Program-made: the position numbers and the translations under genes | Part shown: positions 33,439 through 41,389 of the stretch, piece after piece | How the letters are laid out: the number at the start of each line of letters is the position of its first letter | Numbering within the stretch: the stretch's first letter is position 1 | Notes under the pieces: model-generated | Told to the model about the DNA's origin: nothing | The model's database searches: none | What the model saw: the letters and a program-made list of their open reading frames with translations, nothing else | NCBI GenBank assembly: GCA_002071385.1 | Contig: MWFB01000007.1 | Location: 24,852-88,851 of the forward strand | DNA from: Bacteroidetes bacterium ADurb.Bin013 | GTDB lineage: Bacteria; Bacteroidota; Bacteroidia; Bacteroidales; UBA932 | DNA: 64,000 bases | Reading direction: 5' to 3'

Positions 33439-34566
33439 ATGAAACGGTTTTGTTACCTGTTGTTCTTCCTACTGGTCTTGTCGTGCAGTCGTGAAAAGAT
33501 TACCCCGGAACCCGAACCGGAAGAAGAAAAACCAGAAGAGTTTGTTCCGGCCGCACGAATAGAAGGGCGGGTGGCTTTATCCTATGTAACATACTACAGC
33601 CAGGGGATCCCGGATCCCACGCTGTTGACACATATTTGTTACGCCTTTGCCGAGTTGTATGTGGTGAACGGCCAGTACCGGGAATTCCGCCTGCAGGGCG
33701 ATGAATCCCGTTTTGCTGCAGTGGTTGATCTGAAAAAAAACCACCCCGGCCTTAAAATCCTGCTTGCCTTCACCCATACCATTGTCAATAAGGACAACGC
33801 CCAGGAGGGCGGCTTCTCTGACATGAGCAGTACAGAGGAAGGCAGGGTGGCTTTTGCACAGGATTGCCTGGAATTTATCCAGATCTGGGGGATTGACGGA
33901 ATTGATATAGGATGGGAATTTCCGGGAATTTCCTGGAGCGGTCATAAAAGCAATAAGGCTGCCGACACGCAAAATCATGTTCTTTTGATGAAACAGCTGC
34001 GCCAGACACTGGGGCCTGACCTGCTCATCACTTTCCCGGGTTATGTAATGAACGCTATGGAAGTCAGCGGGGGAACCCGCTATATTGACCTGAAAGGGGT
34101 AGAACCCTATGTGGACTTTGTCAATGTGATGACGTATGATATGGACGAGGCCCCTCATCACCATTCGGCACTGGAGGATTCACGGGCTTACTGGGATTGT
34201 GCACGGACCCTGCAGGCTTACAGGGCAGCCGGTTTTCCAACGGAAAAGATGGTGCTCGGCATTCCTTTTTATGGAAGGATTTCCTTTTCCAAAAGCCCGT
34301 CTGCCATCACATACCGGCAAATAAAGAATCTGGATCCATCCTTGTATTCGATTGATAATTGGGATCCCACAGCTTCTGTGCCTTACGTCAGCCGGATCAG
34401 TACAGGAGCGTTTTACTGCGGGTATGACAATGCTGCCAGCATTGCACAAAAAGGATCCTGGGCACTGTCACAAGGCATGAAAGGACTTATGTGCTGGATG
34501 TATAACGGGGACGATGATAACGGCACTTTAAGGAAGGCCATGTGGAATGCCGTAATGAAACCATAG
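33439..34566 (+). CDS. GH18-family lipoprotein (chitinase/endo-hexosaminidase-like) with altered DxxDxDxE
   Basis: 375 residues from ATG 33439. Lipoprotein signal with lipobox LVLSC, then a Pro/Glu-rich linker (PEPEPEEEKPEE), then a GH18 TIM barrel from ~45. The catalytic motif reads DGIDIGWE near residues 153-160: the proton-donor Glu is kept, but the middle Asp of DxDxE, which positions the N-acetyl group, is Gly. MTYDM near residue 235 and the C-terminal GLMCWMYNGDD block are typical. In this cluster it would be expected to act on GlcNAc-containing muropeptides outside the inner membrane; the altered motif leaves activity uncertain. Confidence 0.82.
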   Translation: MKRFCYLLFFLLVLSCSREKITPEPEPEEEKPEEFVPAARIEGRVALSYVTYYSQGIPDPTLLTHICYAFAELYVVNGQYREFRLQGDESRFAAVVDLKKNHPGLKILLAFTHTIVNKDNAQEGGFSDMSSTEEGRVAFAQDCLEFIQIWGIDGIDIGWEFPGISWSGHKSNKAADTQNHVLLMKQLRQTLGPDLLITFPGYVMNAMEVSGGTRYIDLKGVEPYVDFVNVMTYDMDEAPHHHSALEDSRAYWDCARTLQAYRAAGFPTEKMVLGIPFYGRISFSKSPSAITYRQIKNLDPSLYSIDNWDPTASVPYVSRISTGAFYCGYDNAASIAQKGSWALSQGMKGLMCWMYNGDDDNGTLRKAMWNAVMKP

Positions 34567-34595
34567 AGATTCCCTATCTTTATAGAAATTTTAGC

Positions 34596-34603
34596 TATTT
34601 TTG
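34596..34603 (+). promoter_or_regulatory. Putative -7 box in front of the AmgK-like kinase
   Basis: TATTTTTG fits TAnnTTTG and ends only 6 bp before the ATG at 34610. Transcription would then begin at or next to the start codon, giving a leaderless or nearly leaderless mRNA for the kinase-MurU-PatB genes. No -33 TTTG is clear. Confidence 0.4.
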
Positions 34604-34609
34604 TGCCAT

Positions 34610-36025
34610 ATGAAACAACTCGAAACTCTTTTCAAGTCATATACCGGTTTTCCCGCACGTTCCATTACCGAGTTGCCCTCATCCGGGAGCAACAGGCGGT
34701 ATTTCAGAATGGAAGGAAAACAGGGCACTCTCATCGGCACGATAGGTTCATGCAAAGAGGAAAACAAGGCTTTTATAGCCATAGCAGAACATTTCCATAA
34801 ACAGGGGCTTCCTGTCCCCGAGGTTTTCGCCCATAGCCGCGATTTTTCCTGCTACCTGCAGAAGGACCTGGGAGACAGGATCCTGTACAATGCCGTGGAA
34901 GAAGGGCGCTCCAGGGGAAAATACAACACTGCTGAAAAAGATTTGCTTTTCAAAGCCATGAATGCTTTGCCTGCCCTACAGTTTAAAGGAGCAGAAGGAC
35001 TTGATTTTGACGTTTGTTATCCGCAACCGGAATTTGATGAAAGGATGATCTCTTTCGATCTGAATTATTTCAAATACTGCTTTTTAAAGGCAACAGGCTT
35101 GGATTTCAGTGAAATTAAGCTGGAAAACGACTTCAGGAAAATGTCTGCTGTCCTGTTGCGGGATCCGTCGGAGACATTCCTGTACAGGGATTTCCAGGCC
35201 AGGAATGTCATGCTGGTCAACGAAGAACCCTATTTTATCGATTTCCAGGGAGGTAGGAAAGGCCCGGTTTATTACGACGTGGCTTCTTTCATATGGCAGG
35301 CCAAAGCCAATTATTCGGAAGAACTCAAGGAAGAACTTCTCTCGGCGTACCTCAAGGCTTTAAAACAATATATTCCTGTGGATGAAAAACACTTCCACAG
35401 GCAATTGCGTCATTTTATCCTGTTCCGCACCTTACAGGTACTCGGCGCGTATGGATTCCGGGGTTATTTTGAGAAAAAACCCCATTTCCTGCAAAGTGTG
35501 CCCTATGCCATAGACAACTTGCGCAAACTGCTTAAAGAACCCTTTACCGAGTATCCCTATTTGTCTTCCCTGTTACTGGAACTGACGAAAATGCGCCAGT
35601 ATGCGGATATGGATAAAGAGCGCAAACTCCAGGTCACTGTCTGCAGTTTTGCCTATAAAAAAGGCATTCCCAACGATGTAAGCGGTAACGGCGGAGGTTA
35701 TGTGTTCGATTGCCGCGGCCTGGAAAATCCGGGAAAATTTGAGCATTTCCGGCACTTTACCGGTGAAGACCAGGAGGTCATCAGCTTCATGGAAGAAGAC
35801 GGTGGGGTGAAAGGTTTCCTGGAACACGCCTATGTTTTGATGGATACTCATGTACAACGTTATATTGAAAGAAAATTCATCCACCTGATGTGTTGCTTCG
35901 GATGTACCGGGGGACAGCACCGTTCTGTCTATTGTGCACGCCATATGGCCGATTACCTGGCTAAAAAATATAACATCAGGGTACATTTGTATCATCGTGA
36001 ACTGGATTTGGAAATAGATTACTAG
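34610..36025 (+). CDS. AmgK-like amino-sugar kinase fused to a RapZ C-terminal domain
   Basis: 471 residues from ATG 34610. Residues ~1-320 are an APH-type kinase: SSGSNRRYFRM as nucleotide loop, catalytic YRDFQARNVML near 192 (with Tyr where many relatives have His), and DFQGG near 210 as the metal-binding Asp. AmgK is an anomeric MurNAc/GlcNAc kinase making the 1-phosphate. Residues ~338-471 match the C-terminal half of RapZ (FAYKKGIPNDV, YVFDCRGLENPG, GCTGGQHRSVY), without RapZ's N-terminal ATPase half. In E. coli that half senses GlcN6P and binds RNA. It is followed 7 bp later by murU, as expected for a MurNAc salvage pair. Confidence 0.85.
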   Translation: MKQLETLFKSYTGFPARSITELPSSGSNRRYFRMEGKQGTLIGTIGSCKEENKAFIAIAEHFHKQGLPVPEVFAHSRDFSCYLQKDLGDRILYNAVEEGRSRGKYNTAEKDLLFKAMNALPALQFKGAEGLDFDVCYPQPEFDERMISFDLNYFKYCFLKATGLDFSEIKLENDFRKMSAVLLRDPSETFLYRDFQARNVMLVNEEPYFIDFQGGRKGPVYYDVASFIWQAKANYSEELKEELLSAYLKALKQYIPVDEKHFHRQLRHFILFRTLQVLGAYGFRGYFEKKPHFLQSVPYAIDNLRKLLKEPFTEYPYLSSLLLELTKMRQYADMDKERKLQVTVCSFAYKKGIPNDVSGNGGGYVFDCRGLENPGKFEHFRHFTGEDQEVISFMEEDGGVKGFLEHAYVLMDTHVQRYIERKFIHLMCCFGCTGGQHRSVYCARHMADYLAKKYNIRVHLYHRELDLEIDY

Positions 36026-36032
36026 ACAGACC

Positions 36033-36773
36033 ATGCAGGCAATGATTCTCGCTGCGGGTCTCGGTACCCGGTTGAAACCCATTACAGATAAGCTCCCCAA
36101 AGCCCTTGTCCCGGTAAGGTTGCAGGACGGGAGCCATAAGCCATTGCTTGAATTATTGCTGGACAAGATGAGTGAACAAGGCGTAAACCGCTTTGTGATC
36201 AATGTGCATCATCTTGCCGGTCAGATAAGAACTTTCATTAAAGATTACCTGGAAAGAAAAGGGCTACCCATTCAGATTGCAGTTTCCGATGAGAGCCAGC
36301 TACTGCTTGACACCGGGGGAGCCATCCGTGAAGCCCGTTCGCTGCTGGATCATGCTGAACCTTTCCTGGTACACAATGTGGATATTCTGTCAAACCTGCA
36401 CCTCGACGACCTTTATAGCCGTCATAAGGAGTCTGACTTGGCAACCTTGCTGGTCAGTCAAAGGGATACACCGCGTCAGCTGCTCTTTGACAAGCAATGG
36501 CACCTGGTGGGGTGGACAAATACCCAGAAAGGAGAATTCCGCTGGGTTCGCGAGGCTTACCCTATGAAAGACTGTATGATGCGTGCTTTCGCCGGAATTC
36601 ATATCATGTCCCCCCTGGTAATGCCCCTGATGGACCCGTGGCCCCGGATTTTTTCAGTGATCGACTTTTACCTTGAAACCGCCAGGACTGAGGTGGTACG
36701 CGGGATAGAAATCCCCGGACTGGAGATTACTGACATCGGAAAACCCGGCACACTGGAAAATTTGATACTATGA
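36033..36773 (+). CDS. murU: Sugar-1-phosphate nucleotidyltransferase, MurU-like
   Basis: 246 residues. The nucleotidyltransferase signature AAGLGTRLKPITDKLPKALVPV lies at residues 7-28, with the metal-binding VHNVDILSN near 113. This small, single-domain type fits MurU, which makes UDP-MurNAc from MurNAc-1-phosphate, rather than larger GlmU or GalU. Together with the upstream AmgK-like kinase it forms the MurA/MurB-independent salvage route to UDP-MurNAc. Overlaps the aminotransferase gene by 4 nt (ATGA). A different hexose-1-phosphate cannot be ruled out from sequence alone. Confidence 0.85.
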   Translation: MQAMILAAGLGTRLKPITDKLPKALVPVRLQDGSHKPLLELLLDKMSEQGVNRFVINVHHLAGQIRTFIKDYLERKGLPIQIAVSDESQLLLDTGGAIREARSLLDHAEPFLVHNVDILSNLHLDDLYSRHKESDLATLLVSQRDTPRQLLFDKQWHLVGWTNTQKGEFRWVREAYPMKDCMMRAFAGIHIMSPLVMPLMDPWPRIFSVIDFYLETARTEVVRGIEIPGLEITDIGKPGTLENLIL

Positions 36774-37951
36774 AATACGATTTTGACACCATTATTGACA
36801 GAAGAGGAACAGATACCGTAAAGATCGGGCGTTTGAAAGAGCTTTTTGGAAAAGAAGACCTGATCCCCTTATGGGTGGCCGATATGGACTTTGAAACGCC
36901 GCCTTTTATAAGAAAAGCCTTGGAAGACAGATTCAGACACCCGATTTTCGGGTATACGATAGCTTTTGAAGATTACTGGCAATCTATCATATCTTGGTTG
37001 AAATACCTGCATGGCTGGGAAATACGCCGCGAGTGGCTAACCTACATTCCGGGAATAGTCAAGGGTATAGGACTGGCAATCGTACATTTTACAGGGAAAG
37101 GCGATCATGTGATCATACAACCCCCGGTTTACCATCCTTTCCGTATGGTAACCGAACGAAACGGAAGGGTAGTACAAAACAATCCATTGATCTGGGACGG
37201 TACCCGTTACCAGATGGACCTGGATCACATGGAAGACGTTCTGAAACGCCGCAGGTGCCCCCTGTTGGTGCTCTCTAACCCCCACAATCCGGGAGGCTGC
37301 ATGTGGAGCAAGGAAACCCTTGCCGATTTGGCTCATATCTGTTATAAATACAATGTTACCGTGATCTCTGACGAGATCCATGCCGACATGCCTATGTTCG
37401 GGAACCGCCACACACCCTTCACGTCTGTTTCCCAGGAGGCGGCGCAGGTAGGCATTGTGTTCGGGGCTCCATCAAAAACCTTTAATATGGCGGGACTGGT
37501 CAGTTCTTTTGCTGTCATAGAGAATCCACAGCTCAGGAAAGCTTTCTATGGATTTTTACATGCCTGCGAACTGGACGATCCCACCTTGATAGCCACTATT
37601 GCCACGCATGCTGCTTATAGCCAGGGAAAGGAATGGCACAGACAGATGCTTGATTACGTGGAAAATAACATAAATTATGTGGTGACCCAGCTACCCCGCC
37701 TGATTCCCCTGATCAAGGCACCCCGTCCCGAGGCCTCTTTCCTTGTATGGCTGGATTGCAGGGATCTGAAAAAAGCAGGTATAGAAGACATTCCCGGCTT
37801 TTTTACCGGTGCAGGACTGGCTCTGAATGACGGTTCCATGTTTGGCCCGGGGGGAGAGGGTTTTATGCGGCTGAACGTAGGCTGCCCTAAGATAATTCTT
37901 GAGAAAGCGCTGGAACAGTTATACGACCATTACAGGAGCATTATCTGCTGA
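36770..37951 (+). CDS. PatB/MalY-type aminotransferase (cystathionine beta-lyase-like)
   Basis: 393 residues, PLP-dependent fold type I, MalY/PatB subgroup: start YDFDTIIDRRGTDTVKI and LWVADMDFETPPFI, both diagnostic; NPHNPGGCMWSKE; and GAPSKTFNMAGL with the PLP lysine near residue 237. Such enzymes cleave C-S bonds of cystathionine or cysteine conjugates. It is coupled to murU by a 4-nt overlap; whether it takes part in peptidoglycan salvage (for instance on peptide-derived amino acids) is unknown. Its 3' end overlaps the convergent SDR gene by 11 bp. Confidence 0.9.
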   Translation: MKYDFDTIIDRRGTDTVKIGRLKELFGKEDLIPLWVADMDFETPPFIRKALEDRFRHPIFGYTIAFEDYWQSIISWLKYLHGWEIRREWLTYIPGIVKGIGLAIVHFTGKGDHVIIQPPVYHPFRMVTERNGRVVQNNPLIWDGTRYQMDLDHMEDVLKRRRCPLLVLSNPHNPGGCMWSKETLADLAHICYKYNVTVISDEIHADMPMFGNRHTPFTSVSQEAAQVGIVFGAPSKTFNMAGLVSSFAVIENPQLRKAFYGFLHACELDDPTLIATIATHAAYSQGKEWHRQMLDYVENNINYVVTQLPRLIPLIKAPRPEASFLVWLDCRDLKKAGIEDIPGFFTGAGLALNDGSMFGPGGEGFMRLNVGCPKIILEKALEQLYDHYRSIIC

Positions 37952-38675
37952 CAAAACGCTGCAGGTTTATCCTTTCCCATATCCAACCGGGTATCATGTG
38001 CCAGACGCATACTATGACACGGTAACGCCAGTCAATGACAACCCTGCGTTTCCCTTTACGTAACCCCTGTACGATCTTGCGTGCCACATAAGGGGTTTTC
38101 ATCATTAGCGGGTAAGAATGATGCAGAAAGTCTGTCTTGACAAATCCAGGCTGGATGTCTGTGATTGTAATTCCATATTTCCCATTATGGGACAATTGGG
38201 CCAGTGCAGTAAGGTAAGTCATCTGGAAGCGTTTTGAAGACGAATACAAGGCGTTCAGAGCTATGCCCCGCCTGCCTGCAACAGAAGTCACGGCAGCCAG
38301 GTGTCCGCCTTTCTGCTCTTTAAAATAGCGGAAAGCATGATTTGTCATATTGATAAATCCGTTGACATTGGTCCTGACAACCTCTTTTTCCAGCGAAGGA
38401 TCAAGATCCGGGTTGTACCTGCCGTTACCTGAACAATGCAGGTACAGGTCCATGCCTCCCAGCTTGTCAATAAGATGCTGAAGCAATACAGGGGCATCTT
38501 CCCGGGTCACATCTATCACTTCATATGCTATGGACTGAGGTTGAAGAGCCTGAATTTGCTTTAGCCTCTCTTCCCGTCTTCCGGCAATGCCAACATGCCA
38601 GCCTTCACTGAGAAGGAGAAGGGCTACTTCCCGTCCAATGCCCGATGTGGCTCCCATGATGACAGCGCGCTTCAT
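37941..38675 (-). CDS. Short-chain dehydrogenase/reductase
   Basis: 244 residues. Rossmann start GATSGIG at residues 8-14 and the active-site YSSSK near 153-157 preceded by a Ser region (VTSVAG) make it a classical SDR. The C-terminal ~35 residues (VIDWRYRVIVCVWHMIPGWIWERI) are hydrophobic and may contact the membrane, as in SDRs that act on lipid or polyprenyl substrates. It is the third and last gene of a minus-strand unit with DUF2461 and a Gfo/Idh/MocA oxidoreductase. Substrate unknown. Confidence 0.88.
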   Translation of the reverse strand: MKRAVIMGATSGIGREVALLLLSEGWHVGIAGRREERLKQIQALQPQSIAYEVIDVTREDAPVLLQHLIDKLGGMDLYLHCSGNGRYNPDLDPSLEKEVVRTNVNGFINMTNHAFRYFKEQKGGHLAAVTSVAGRRGIALNALYSSSKRFQMTYLTALAQLSHNGKYGITITDIQPGFVKTDFLHHSYPLMMKTPYVARKIVQGLRKGKRRVVIDWRYRVIVCVWHMIPGWIWERINLQRFVSR

Positions 38676-38678
38676 ACC

Positions 38679-39776
38679 TCATTCATTGAATTTGTTCTTT
38701 TTTCTCAACAGCCCGTAGCCGATACGTTTGTTATTCCTCCTTTCCCTGATTTCTTCAAGTGTCTTGCTGTCCCCCCGGACGGGCATATCGTGCCGGGCTG
38801 CGTCCTCCAGGAATTTCCATGCATATTCCGAGGCAATGACGGCATCTTTCACCTTAGGAAGGGAAGGGTCAAGGGTTCCCCGGATGACAGATTCGGCAAA
38901 AAGGTCCAGTAAGATATCCAGGTTCTTGTCTCCGAAAGGTTTCCGGATTGTCTGTGTTTTGGTGATTCCGTGCAGTTCCACCGTGGCTGTTACAAAATCA
39001 TGGGTCATTCTTGCAATGCCCTTGGTACCGATCAAATCAACATACCCGTTGTGGATAAGGTCCTTTGCAAGCTGTCCGTATACATGCCCCTGGGTTATGT
39101 CAAAGACAATGCCGTTTTCAAAGGTTCCGTGAGCCTGCAGCCACCATGGCTCATGATATTCCCACATGCGGATGGCCTGTGCGTTCCAGGTCTTGAAATC
39201 ACTTTGGGCATACCAGTGTGCAATATCCACATAATGCAAGCCGCAATCGTGAAAGAGCGGTCCTTCTGCCCAGTGTCCTTCTCCGGGTGCTAATCCCGGC
39301 GTCATATGACATATCCTGACAATGGCAAGGTCTCCGATTTCCCCGCTATCGATGAATTCCCGGATGGTCTTGTGATACCAGGCTGTCCTGAGCGGCAGGT
39401 TGACCGTTACCAGGATACTGTTCCCGCTGATTTTTTCCAGCACGTCATATTCTTCCTGGATGGTTGAACCAAGCGGTTTTTCGGTAACAATGTGCTTATG
39501 GTGCGCCACAGCCTTGAAAAGATGCCTTTTGCGCGAATCGGCAAGGGTGGACAAAACCACAACGGTTATATCAGGATCATTGAAAATGTCATCTTCATGG
39601 GCAGTAAGTTTTGTACCTGGCGGGGCAATATGTGCAGCTACGGCAAGCGCATCGGGGTCCGTATCGCAAATGGCCAGGATCTGCCACTGGGTGCTTTTGA
39701 GCATCTGGAGTAGGTACATTTCCCCCATCCGGCCGAAGCCTATGATACCTGCTTTAATTCCGGGATGTGTTGGCAT
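38679..39776 (-). CDS. Gfo/Idh/MocA-family oxidoreductase
   Basis: 365 residues. N-terminal Rossmann domain with GFGRMGEMYL at ~14-23, VTEKPLGST near residue 97 (the EKP motif with the catalytic Lys), and a C-terminal alpha/beta domain with HDCGLHYVDIAHWY near 175. NAD(P)-dependent oxidation or reduction of a sugar or related polyol is the usual reaction; the actual substrate is unknown. Start overlaps the DUF2461 gene by 23 bp and the SDR start follows 3 bp after its stop, so all three are probably co-transcribed. Confidence 0.88.
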   Translation of the reverse strand: MPTHPGIKAGIIGFGRMGEMYLLQMLKSTQWQILAICDTDPDALAVAAHIAPPGTKLTAHEDDIFNDPDITVVVLSTLADSRKRHLFKAVAHHKHIVTEKPLGSTIQEEYDVLEKISGNSILVTVNLPLRTAWYHKTIREFIDSGEIGDLAIVRICHMTPGLAPGEGHWAEGPLFHDCGLHYVDIAHWYAQSDFKTWNAQAIRMWEYHEPWWLQAHGTFENGIVFDITQGHVYGQLAKDLIHNGYVDLIGTKGIARMTHDFVTATVELHGITKTQTIRKPFGDKNLDILLDLFAESVIRGTLDPSLPKVKDAVIASEYAWKFLEDAARHDMPVRGDSKTLEEIRERRNNKRIGYGLLRKKNKFNE

Positions 39777-40434
39777 AAGTAACGGATCGGTTCAACAATT
39801 CAACAAAGTTATAGGTCTTTTCAAATCCGGACAAGACGTTTTTTAACAGATTCTTGTCAAAAAGGAATGCATCGTCCATATATCGTGCCAAAAGGAAATC
39901 CTTAAGCCTGAAGAAATGTTCAAAAGGTGAATCGGAGGGATATCCTGCCGGGACACGCTTCAGGCATCCGCCAAAGTCAATTTCGAATCCTTCTGCCAGG
40001 GCTATGGCATTCAGGTAGGGGGTGGCATCGTAGAGTATGTCATCCCGAACACTTTTCACCACAGAAGGATGGGCCTGATACAGGCCGCTGCTCATGAAAT
40101 GGTGTCCGGACCAGTCGTTTACGGCAGCCCCTATATGAAAATAGTAACCGGCGAATCCGGATTTTTTACCACCCGGGCATACATGGGCTCCCATATAGGT
40201 CTTGTAGGGGGTTTTATCGGGGGAAAACCTCAGGTCCCGGTATATCCTGAATGTGCAATCCTTAACGCTAAGGCCGCTCACAGCCTTGTCAAATGTGGCA
40301 ATGCCATTGATCAGCTCTGCGGTAAAGTCCTGGAAAACTTCCAGGGCTTCTTTGTATTGTGATTTGTGAGCATCAAACCATTCTTTGTTGTTGTTATGGC
40401 TCAGTAAGGAAAGAAAACCGGTTACCCGTTCCAT
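39754..40434 (-). CDS. DUF2461 protein
   Basis: 226 residues from ATG 40434; the open frame extends further upstream but into the divergent gene's coding region. The start is chosen because the family begins with a helix like VTGFLSLLSHNNNKEWFDAHK, seen at residues 4-24, and because a -7 box lies directly upstream. FRIYRDLRFSPDKTPYKTYMG near residue 60 and GYYFHI near 95 are further DUF2461 hallmarks. No enzymatic function is established for the family; no signal peptide. First gene of the DUF2461-oxidoreductase-SDR unit. Confidence 0.88.
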   Translation of the reverse strand: MERVTGFLSLLSHNNNKEWFDAHKSQYKEALEVFQDFTAELINGIATFDKAVSGLSVKDCTFRIYRDLRFSPDKTPYKTYMGAHVCPGGKKSGFAGYYFHIGAAVNDWSGHHFMSSGLYQAHPSVVKSVRDDILYDATPYLNAIALAEGFEIDFGGCLKRVPAGYPSDSPFEHFFRLKDFLLARYMDDAFLFDKNLLKNVLSGFEKTYNFVELLNRSVTYANTSRN

Positions 40435-40451
40435 AATTTTTGTAATTTTAG

Positions 40452-40459
40452 CAAATATA
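40452..40459 (-). promoter_or_regulatory. Putative -7 box of the DUF2461 unit
   Basis: Minus-strand TATATTTG fits TAnnTTTG, 17 bp before the ATG at 40434, in a 37-bp gap shared with the divergent phosphodiester glycosidase gene. Confidence 0.5.
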
Positions 40460-40471
40460 AAGATTTGAAGC

Positions 40472-41389
40472 ATGAAAAAGAATACCATATTACTATTCAT
40501 GATAGGAGTATTGCTGCTGCCTGCCGCTGTATCACACGCACAGGACCAGGACTCTTCCCTGGTTCCGGATGCGGACTCCATGGCTTTTGTGAATGGCGAA
40601 TGGGAAAGCAGGCTGTTACACTTTGGCGGTATCACCCTTCGTCAATGTGCTTTCAGGGACAGTTCCCTTTTCCATTCCAATCAATTTGTATCTATTCTGG
40701 TAATCAGGAACTCTTTCCGTTTTGATATCCTGGCCGATACTGCGCTCGTGCTTACCAGTGAATTTGTGGAATATGCAGAGGCCCTGGCCGGGATCAACGG
40801 CTCCTTTTTTGCCTGGGATGCTCCATGGAAGTCAGTCAACTACCTTCGCGTTGATGGCAATGAACTGGCGCCCAACAGGATCCCGCAAGATGGAATACGG
40901 ACATTCCGGCAATCCGGCTGCATTGCAGTATCTGACAAGGGCAGACTGTCCATTCATGCGCTTCCGCAACATGTTATGGATACGTATGACCAGGACCTGT
41001 GGGAAAAAGAACTGACTGCAGAAGATGTACTATCCTCGGGGCCTGTTTTACGTGCAGCAGGGAAGGATGTGCCGGTCATGGACAATGCTTTCAACAATGC
41101 ACGTCATCCCAGGACTGCCGTGGGAATAAGAAGGGGAGGCCGGGTTCTTATGGTGGTAGTGGACGGAAGGGCAACAGAAGCTGCCGGCATGACCATGCAA
41201 GAACTGCAACGTGTCCTGAGCTGGCTCAGGGCCTGGGATGCCATCAACCTGGACGGGGGCGGTTCTTCTACATTATGTGTACGCAAGAATGTACGGAAAC
41301 CTGTATCGGTGGTCAACCACCCATCGGACAATAAACTCTTTGACAACCAGGGAGAAAGGCGTGTGGCCAATGTTTTGATAGTCAAATGA
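40472..41389 (+). CDS. Secreted phosphodiester glycosidase (NAGPA/DUF2233) domain protein
   Basis: 305 residues with a signal peptide (cleavage after SHAQ). Domain of the N-acetylglucosamine-1-phosphodiester alpha-N-acetylglucosaminidase type: INGSFFAWD near 112, RHPRTAVGIRRGGRVLMVVVDGR near 210-235, and NLDGGGSSTLCV near 268. Known members remove GlcNAc from phosphodiesters in the lysosomal targeting pathway or act on cell-wall glycopolymers. Single gene; its TGA abuts the TCA (TGA on the other strand) of the convergent DUF2147 gene with no gap. Confidence 0.87.
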   Translation: MKKNTILLFMIGVLLLPAAVSHAQDQDSSLVPDADSMAFVNGEWESRLLHFGGITLRQCAFRDSSLFHSNQFVSILVIRNSFRFDILADTALVLTSEFVEYAEALAGINGSFFAWDAPWKSVNYLRVDGNELAPNRIPQDGIRTFRQSGCIAVSDKGRLSIHALPQHVMDTYDQDLWEKELTAEDVLSSGPVLRAAGKDVPVMDNAFNNARHPRTAVGIRRGGRVLMVVVDGRATEAAGMTMQELQRVLSWLRAWDAINLDGGGSSTLCVRKNVRKPVSVVNHPSDNKLFDNQGERRVANVLIVK

